64,000 nucleotides of DNA, from contig NZ_AUGO01000002.1 of the NCBI RefSeq assembly GCF_000422705.1, forward strand, positions 1 through 64,000, in the 5' to 3' direction. The DNA is from Flavobacterium soli DSM 19725 (GTDB lineage Bacteria; Bacteroidota; Bacteroidia; Flavobacteriales; Flavobacteriaceae). Both the position numbers and the translations under genes were made by a program. Positions within the stretch are counted from its first letter, which is position 1, and each line of letters opens with the position of its first letter. Positions 59,613 through 64,000 of this stretch are shown one piece after another. A model generated the notes under the pieces. That model made no database searches, was not told the origin of the DNA, and worked only from the letters and a program-made list of their open reading frames with translations.

Positions 59613-60389
59613 ATGGCAAGAATACATCTATTTGAATTTGAAGACCAGGAATGGTTTCCAGCTTTTTTGAGAAACTATGTAACCGATTTTTTGCAGTTCC
59701 TGTCCAATAAAACAGGGATGTTCAAACCAGCAGTACCTCTCCTTGAAACACTTTTGAAAGAGGGTAAAACAGCAACTATAATCGACCTTGCTTCAGGTGG
59801 CGGAGGTGGACTTCTGGGACTGAGCAAGGAATTGAAAAAGACAGTTCCAGGGTTGAAAATTGTCCTTACGGATTACTATCCGAACCTGCCAGCATTTGTC
59901 TATACGAAACAGCAATCAGATACTTTTGATTATTATGAAAAGCCGGTTGATGCCCGAAATGTTCCGGAAGAACTGAAAGGCGTGAGAACTCAATTCTTGT
60001 CGTTGCACCATTTTAGGCCAGCAGATGCAAAACAGATTTTGCAAAATGCAGTAGATTCTCATTCTTCCATTGCTATTTTTGAAGCACAGGAGCGAAGTTT
60101 TCCAAGTATCTTGGCCATGCTGTTCTCGCCTTTCACCGTTTTTTTTATGACACCCTTTATAAGGCCTTTTAAAATCAGTCGCATTATTTTTACTTATTTG
60201 ATTCCTATTGTTCCGTTGGTTGTTTTGTGGGATGGTGTAGTATCGTCTTTAAGAACCTATTCGGTTGACGAAATGAAAATGTTGGTGAAGGGTCTTAATA
60301 ATACGGAGCATTATGAATGGCAGATAGAGAGGATAAAATCGGGTCCGGGGATGTTGTTGTATTTGGTTGGAAGAGAAAAGGTGGCATAA
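59613..60389 (+). CDS. Class I SAM-dependent methyltransferase-like protein with membrane segments
   Basis: The 258-residue protein has the start of a class I methyltransferase fold: ATIIDLASGGGGGLLGL (about 55-71, SAM loop motif I), IVLTDYYP (acidic residue after strand 2, about 82-89) and RTQFLSLHHF. The C-terminal third has hydrophobic stretches (about 168-183 and 196-220), which may associate with the membrane. Substrate is unknown. It is monocistronic and not obviously linked to the DNA repair genes that follow 119 bp on. Confidence 0.65.
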   Translation: MARIHLFEFEDQEWFPAFLRNYVTDFLQFLSNKTGMFKPAVPLLETLLKEGKTATIIDLASGGGGGLLGLSKELKKTVPGLKIVLTDYYPNLPAFVYTKQQSDTFDYYEKPVDARNVPEELKGVRTQFLSLHHFRPADAKQILQNAVDSHSSIAIFEAQERSFPSILAMLFSPFTVFFMTPFIRPFKISRIIFTYLIPIVPLVVLWDGVVSSLRTYSVDEMKMLVKGLNNTEHYEWQIERIKSGPGMLLYLVGREKVA

Positions 60390-60508
60390 GCAACAGCACA
60401 TTTTGCGTTTCAACAAAAGTTAAACTTGTTACAAATATATTCCTTCTCCAAAAATGTAGCCTTAAATTTAGGTAACCCAAAATCTCCAACGGATTACCTA
60501 AAGATGCT

Positions 60509-61546
60509 ATGAAACAACCACTTTTAGCCTTTAACGATAAAGGCATTTATTGTCAGCAAGCCGATGTATATCTTGATCCGTGGCGACCTGTCACGAATGC
60601 CATCATTACCCACGGTCATGCCGATCATTCGCGTTGGGGCCATCAAAATTATATTACCCATCACACCAATGTCCCGATTATCAAGCACCGACTCGGCCCC
60701 ATAAACGTGACAGGGAAGGATTGGAACGAAACCTTCACCATCAATGGGGTGAAATTCTCTCTTCATCCCGCCGGACATATCATTGGCTCTGCCCAAATCA
60801 GGGTGGAGTTCAAGGGCGAAGTCTGGGTGTTTACAGGTGATTATAAAACCGAAGATGACGGCATTTCAACCCCCTACGAAGTCGTAAAATGCCACTCGTT
60901 TATAACCGAATGCACCTTCGGATTACCAGCCTTCAAATGGACACCTCAAGCCGAAGTCATGACCGACATCAACAACTGGTGGGCCGAAAACAGGGCAGAA
61001 GGAAAGACATCGATGCTTTTTGGTTATTCGCTCGGAAAAGCACAACGCCTCTTGAAATATCTAGATACCGATATTGGAAAAATATACACCCACGGAGCGA
61101 TTGAAAACATGACCGAAGTGTTGAGGCCCATTGTGGATTTTCCGCCTACAACTTTGGTTACACGTGAAACCAAAAAAGAAGAGCTACTGGGAAACATTGT
61201 CCTGGCTCCACCAAGTGCTCACGGAAGCACATGGATCAGGAAGATGACACCCTTCGTGACCGGTTCGGCAAGTGGCTGGATGGCGTTTCGGGGTGCACGA
61301 CGAAGGCGAGCTGTTGACAGGGGTTTTGTCCTGAGTGACCATTGCGATTGGACAGGATTACTGGAAAGCATCAAAGCAACGGGAGCCGAAAAAGTAATTT
61401 GCACACACGGCTACTCGGATATTTTTTCAAAGTATTTGCTGGAACTGGGATATGATGCAAGAACTGCCAACACCCAATACGAAGGCGAATCAGGAGAAAT
61501 GGATGCGAAAAAAGAGGTGGGAGAGGAAAATGTAGAAAGAGAATAG
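60509..61546 (+). CDS. Ligase-associated DNA exonuclease (metallo-beta-lactamase/beta-CASP type)
   Basis: The 345-residue protein has a metallo-beta-lactamase nuclease fold: TNAIITHGHADHSRWG (zinc-binding His35, His37, Asp39, His40), HPAGHIIGSAQI (about 89-100), VFTGDY (Asp, about 111-116) and a later DHCDWTGLLE (about 272-281). Family members named ligase-associated exonucleases are encoded with the DNA ligase and Lhr-like helicase that follow, forming a bacterial repair group. It is predicted to trim DNA ends. The neighbours, ligase at 61721 and helicase at 63598, are in the same direction, but separated by repeats of 175 and 275 bp. Confidence 0.9.
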   Translation: MKQPLLAFNDKGIYCQQADVYLDPWRPVTNAIITHGHADHSRWGHQNYITHHTNVPIIKHRLGPINVTGKDWNETFTINGVKFSLHPAGHIIGSAQIRVEFKGEVWVFTGDYKTEDDGISTPYEVVKCHSFITECTFGLPAFKWTPQAEVMTDINNWWAENRAEGKTSMLFGYSLGKAQRLLKYLDTDIGKIYTHGAIENMTEVLRPIVDFPPTTLVTRETKKEELLGNIVLAPPSAHGSTWIRKMTPFVTGSASGWMAFRGARRRRAVDRGFVLSDHCDWTGLLESIKATGAEKVICTHGYSDIFSKYLLELGYDARTANTQYEGESGEMDAKKEVGEENVERE

Positions 61547-61585
61547 AGAAAAGAAAAAAGATGAAAGAAGCAAGAAAGATGAGAA
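61545..61585 (+). other. Purine-rich tract before a dispersed repeat
   Basis: A run of A and G (GAAAAGAAAAAAGATG...) directly follows the exonuclease stop and precedes the inverted repeat at 61586. A similar tract is at 63327-63360. No function is clear. Confidence 0.45.
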
Positions 61586-61656
61586 TTTAAACCATTAAGA
61601 AATTAAGTTTCATTAAGGCATAAGGCTTATTTTTCTTAATTTCTTAATGGTTCAAA
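61586..61656. repeat. Dispersed inverted repeat, copy 2 (TTTAAACCATTAAG type)
   Basis: The left arm TTTAAACCATTAAGAAATTAAG and right arm CTTAATTTCTTAATGGTTCAAA are near complements (one mismatch), with a spacer containing GTTTCATTAAGGC. It matches copies at 51133 and 63498. It sits between the exonuclease and ligase genes. Confidence 0.78.
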
Positions 61657-61665
61657 ACTTTGCGT

Positions 61666-61681
61666 CCCGAAGCTTCGGGAT
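61666..61681. repeat. Palindrome TCCCGAAGCTTCGGGA, copy 1
   Basis: A perfect 16-bp palindrome. A further exact copy lies near 63443-63458, and a variant TCCCGAAGTTTCGGGA at 63550-63565. The flanks (CTTTGCG before; AAAACCTTTGTGTTCTTTG after) are shared with the second copy, so the whole segment is a repeat unit. Confidence 0.8.
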
Positions 61682-61720
61682 TGCGAAAAACCTTTGTGTT
61701 CTTTGAGGTAAAAAAAAGAT

Positions 61721-63322
61721 ATGAAAAACTTCGCCGAATTAATAAAATCCCTGGACAGCTCCAATAAGACATCTATAAAAGTTGAAGCACTCACCAATTA
61801 CTTCAAAAACGCAAGTGATGAGGACAAGGTGTGGACGATTGCTATCCTTTCCCACCGCCGTCCACCCCGACCCGTGAACACGACATTATTAAGATTATGG
61901 GCAAATGAATTGGCGAATATTCCGCTTTGGTTGTTTGAGGAAAGCTATCATATCGTTGGCGATTTGGCGGAGACCATTGCACTCATCATCCCAACTACAA
62001 AAGAACATTCGGAAAAGAGCCTGACAGAATATCTGCAGGAAATCATCGCCCTTAAAAAGAAAACCGACGAAGAAAAAAGGGAATACCTGCATGAAAATTG
62101 GTTGGCGTTGAATTATTACGAACGCTTTGTTTTTACCAAATTAATTACAGGAAGTTTTAGAATTGGTGTAAGCCAAAAACTGATGACAAGGGCACTTTCG
62201 AAAGCCGAAAATATCGAAGAAGATGCTTTGGCCTATAAATTAATGGGTGATTGGAATCCGAATACTATCACCTTTCAAGAATTGATTTTAGACGAAAAAA
62301 GCAGTGATTATCTGTCGAAACCCTACCCATTTTATTTGGCCTATCCGATTGAAGGAGAAGTTTCTAATCTAGGAAACCCAGAAGATTGGAGTGCCGAACA
62401 CAAATGGGATGGTATCCGATCGCAAACTATCATCCGTGATAACGAGATTTATGTATGGAGCAGGGGAGAAGAATTGGTTACCGATAAATATCCAGAGTTC
62501 GCCTCTTTCATTGGAGTTATTCCCGATGGAACAGTAATCGACGGCGAGATTCTTCCTTTTTTAGACGGAGAAATCGGAACATTTAATGATTTGCAAACCC
62601 GAATTGGTCGGAAAACAGTTTCGCAATCCATCTTGAAAAACAATCCGGTTATCATCAAAGCATACGATTTATTGGAATGGAAAGGAGAGGATATCCGGAA
62701 CTTTCCTTTTGAAGAAAGACGACTTCTGCTCGAAAAATTATACGAAGAAATAAAAGATAAAAATTTACCGCTTCAACTTTCAGAACGCGTCACCTTTTCG
62801 ACTTGGGAAGAGGTTGCGGAAGAAAGAATCCGTTCAAGGGAAATGAAAAGCGAAGGTTTGATGCTGAAGCGAAAAGATTCGCCATATCTCGTAGGACGAA
62901 AAAAAGGCGATTGGTGGAAATGGAAAGTCGAGCCCTTAACCATCGATGCCGTCCTGACGTATGCCATGCGGGGTCACGGAAGACGCTCGAATCTGTTTAC
63001 CGATTACACCTTCGCTTTATGGCAAGACAACGAAAATGGCGAACGTGAATTGGTGACTTTCGCTAAAGCGTATTCAGGTTTAACGGATGCCGAATTCAGG
63101 ATGGTCGATGATTTCATCAAGAAAAACACACTCGAACGTTTTGGGCCTGTTCGAAGTGTGACACCGAAGTTGGTTTTCGAAATTGGCTTCGAGGGAATTT
63201 CATTGTCCAAACGACACAAAAGCGGAATTGCTACCCGTTTTCCAAGAATCCTCAGATGGCGAATCGACAAGAAAATTGAGGAAGCGAATTCTATTGAAGA
63301 TTTGAAGAGTATGATTGTTTGA
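61721..63322 (+). CDS. ATP-dependent DNA ligase
   Basis: The 533-residue protein is an ATP-dependent ligase: an N-terminal DNA-binding domain (about 1-190), nucleotidyltransferase domain with catalytic Lys228 in AEHKWDGIRSQ (motif I), IDGEILPFL (motif III/IIIa), EGLMLKRKDSPYLVGRKKGDWWKWK (motifs IV-V region), and an OB domain with a terminal basic segment (RFPRILRWRIDKK). It seals nicks with ATP. In this family it acts with the exonuclease and the Lhr-like helicase in a repair group; it is not the essential NAD-dependent ligase. Confidence 0.94.
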   Translation: MKNFAELIKSLDSSNKTSIKVEALTNYFKNASDEDKVWTIAILSHRRPPRPVNTTLLRLWANELANIPLWLFEESYHIVGDLAETIALIIPTTKEHSEKSLTEYLQEIIALKKKTDEEKREYLHENWLALNYYERFVFTKLITGSFRIGVSQKLMTRALSKAENIEEDALAYKLMGDWNPNTITFQELILDEKSSDYLSKPYPFYLAYPIEGEVSNLGNPEDWSAEHKWDGIRSQTIIRDNEIYVWSRGEELVTDKYPEFASFIGVIPDGTVIDGEILPFLDGEIGTFNDLQTRIGRKTVSQSILKNNPVIIKAYDLLEWKGEDIRNFPFEERRLLLEKLYEEIKDKNLPLQLSERVTFSTWEEVAEERIRSREMKSEGLMLKRKDSPYLVGRKKGDWWKWKVEPLTIDAVLTYAMRGHGRRSNLFTDYTFALWQDNENGERELVTFAKAYSGLTDAEFRMVDDFIKKNTLERFGPVRSVTPKLVFEIGFEGISLSKRHKSGIATRFPRILRWRIDKKIEEANSIEDLKSMIV

Positions 63323-63442
63323 GTAAGGCAAGACAAAAGAGGCAAGAAACAAGAAGAAAGAACTTTGTGACTTAGCGTCTTTGCGAGATAACCAACACAG
63401 ATTGCACAAATTAGCACAGATTTTTAGCGAAAAAGCTTTGCG

Positions 63443-63458
63443 TCCCGAAGCTTCGGGA
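63443..63458. repeat. Palindrome TCCCGAAGCTTCGGGA, copy 2
   Basis: Identical to 61666-61681 and set in a segment sharing the flanking CTTTGCG and CCTTTGTG...CTTTG...GGT words, just before the third dispersed repeat. Upstream bases 63365-63430 hold words (ACTTTGTGACTTAGCGTCTTTGCGAG, ATTGCACAAATTAGCACAGAT; here described only by position) common in Bacteroidota intergenic DNA. Confidence 0.78.
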
Positions 63459-63497
63459 TTGTGTAAAACCTTTGTGCTCTTTGTGGTTAAAAAAAGA

Positions 63498-63579
63498 TTT
63501 AAACCATTAAGGGATTAAGTTTCATTAAGCTAATTCTTAATTTTTCTTATCCCGAAGTTTCGGGACTTAATGGTTCAAA
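63498..63579. repeat. Dispersed inverted repeat, copy 3, with inserted palindrome
   Basis: The left arm TTTAAACCATTAAGGGATTAAG begins as in the other copies. The right arm CTTAAT...GGTTCAAA is split: a TCCCGAAGTTTCGGGA-type hairpin (63550-63565) sits inside it. This indicates one repeat inserted into or fused with another. It lies just before the helicase gene. Confidence 0.7.
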
Positions 63580-63597
63580 ACAAAATAAATATTTTAA

Positions 63598-64000
63598 ATG
63601 AACAGAGAACAACTTTTTAACCTAGCAAGCGACTGGTTCCGTCAACAAGGATGGAAACCCTTTCCGTTCCAAACACAAACTTGGACAGCTTTCTTGCAAG
63701 GTAAAAACGGCCTGCTAAACGCTCCAACAGGAAGTGGAAAAACATACGCCTTATGGTTGCCGATTGTTCTCGATTACATCAAAAAAAATCCTGATTATAA
63801 AGAAAAACACAAGCCCGGACTGAAAGCCATTTGGATAACGCCACTTCGGGCACTGTCGGTAGAAATCAAGCAATCTGCCGAAAGAATTGTGAATGATTTG
63901 GGTACACAAATGACAGTCGGGATTCGTTCTGGTGATACTTCGGCAAATGAAAGAGCCAAGCAAAAAGGAAAGATGCCTGATCTATTGGTGACAACACCAG
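63598..64000 (+). CDS. Ligase-associated DEXH-box helicase (Lhr-like), partial at window end
   Basis: Only the first 134 codons are present; the gene runs past 64000. It begins MNREQLFNLASDWFRQQGW, then FPFQTQTWTAFLQGKNG (Q motif region), Walker A at Lys48 in NAPTGSGKT, AIWITPLRALSVEIKQ (motif Ia), and the beginning of LLVTTP. It matches the Lhr-type helicases encoded with the MBL exonuclease and ligase. It starts at the ATG at 63598. Its complete domain layout cannot be judged here. Confidence 0.9.
   Translation, partial: MNREQLFNLASDWFRQQGWKPFPFQTQTWTAFLQGKNGLLNAPTGSGKTYALWLPIVLDYIKKNPDYKEKHKPGLKAIWITPLRALSVEIKQSAERIVNDLGTQMTVGIRSGDTSANERAKQKGKMPDLLVTTP

Overview
The window looks like chromosomal DNA of a Flavobacterium-type member of the Bacteroidota. 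The grounds are AT-rich DNA, promoters with the Bacteroidota -7 element TANNTTTG (in places with an upstream TTTG), three proteins ending in type IX secretion (T9SS) C-terminal domains, a SusC/SusD pair, many MKK-type signal peptides, and abundant flavobacterial housekeeping genes. Coordinates come from reading the sequence; family names come from motif recognition, with no database search.

Layout. 1-321: 3' end of a 23S rRNA gene, 5S rRNA and terminator. 331-1720: an IS3-family element whose orfA is frameshifted. 2096-6738: a glycosyltransferase and a giant T9SS type-B surface protein. 6741-12644 (minus): a six-gene operon (YHS protein, DoxX, DinB, NRDE/TANGO2-like, ATP-grasp, LysE-like), a two-gene operon (DM13 lipoprotein, outer-membrane protein) and a Crp/Fnr regulator. 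Both operons carry the same 16-bp dyad at exactly the same distance from the same -7 box, so they look like a local regulon of that regulator. 12750-20547: acyl-CoA dehydrogenase, anmK, an unknown AT-rich gene, glutamate-type dehydrogenase, an ExbB-ExbD-TonB energy module and folC, then tRNA-Val. 20848-26338: an exported protein and a 1491-residue choice-of-anchor I protein with a recent 540-bp internal duplication.

26465-40714 is a polysaccharide utilization locus, probably for a fungal-type beta-glucan. It has a membrane-spanning propeller/LuxR regulator, divergent SusC, SusD, a PKD surface lipoprotein, a GH30 enzyme, a secreted GH5 enzyme with two CBM6-like modules and a T9SS domain, and a terminal lipoprotein. 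The regulator/susC intergenic region holds two exact 15-bp repeats around a palindrome, a strong operator candidate.

40764-54895: bestrophin, a USP-like protein, a two-component system, a Cys-rich exported protein, purT, a CarboxypepD-reg protein, aspartate aminotransferase, fatty acid desaturase, rsmG, pruA, and an AraC/SDR pair. 55183-59508 is accessory: a putative metallopeptidase, three minus-strand genes including a SMEK-domain protein with the same short motif just after each stop codon, and a nine-unit tandem repeat. 59613-64000: a methyltransferase-like gene, then the ligase-associated DNA repair module (MBL exonuclease, ATP-dependent DNA ligase, Lhr-like helicase cut by the window edge). 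Two families of dispersed palindromic repeats separate these genes.
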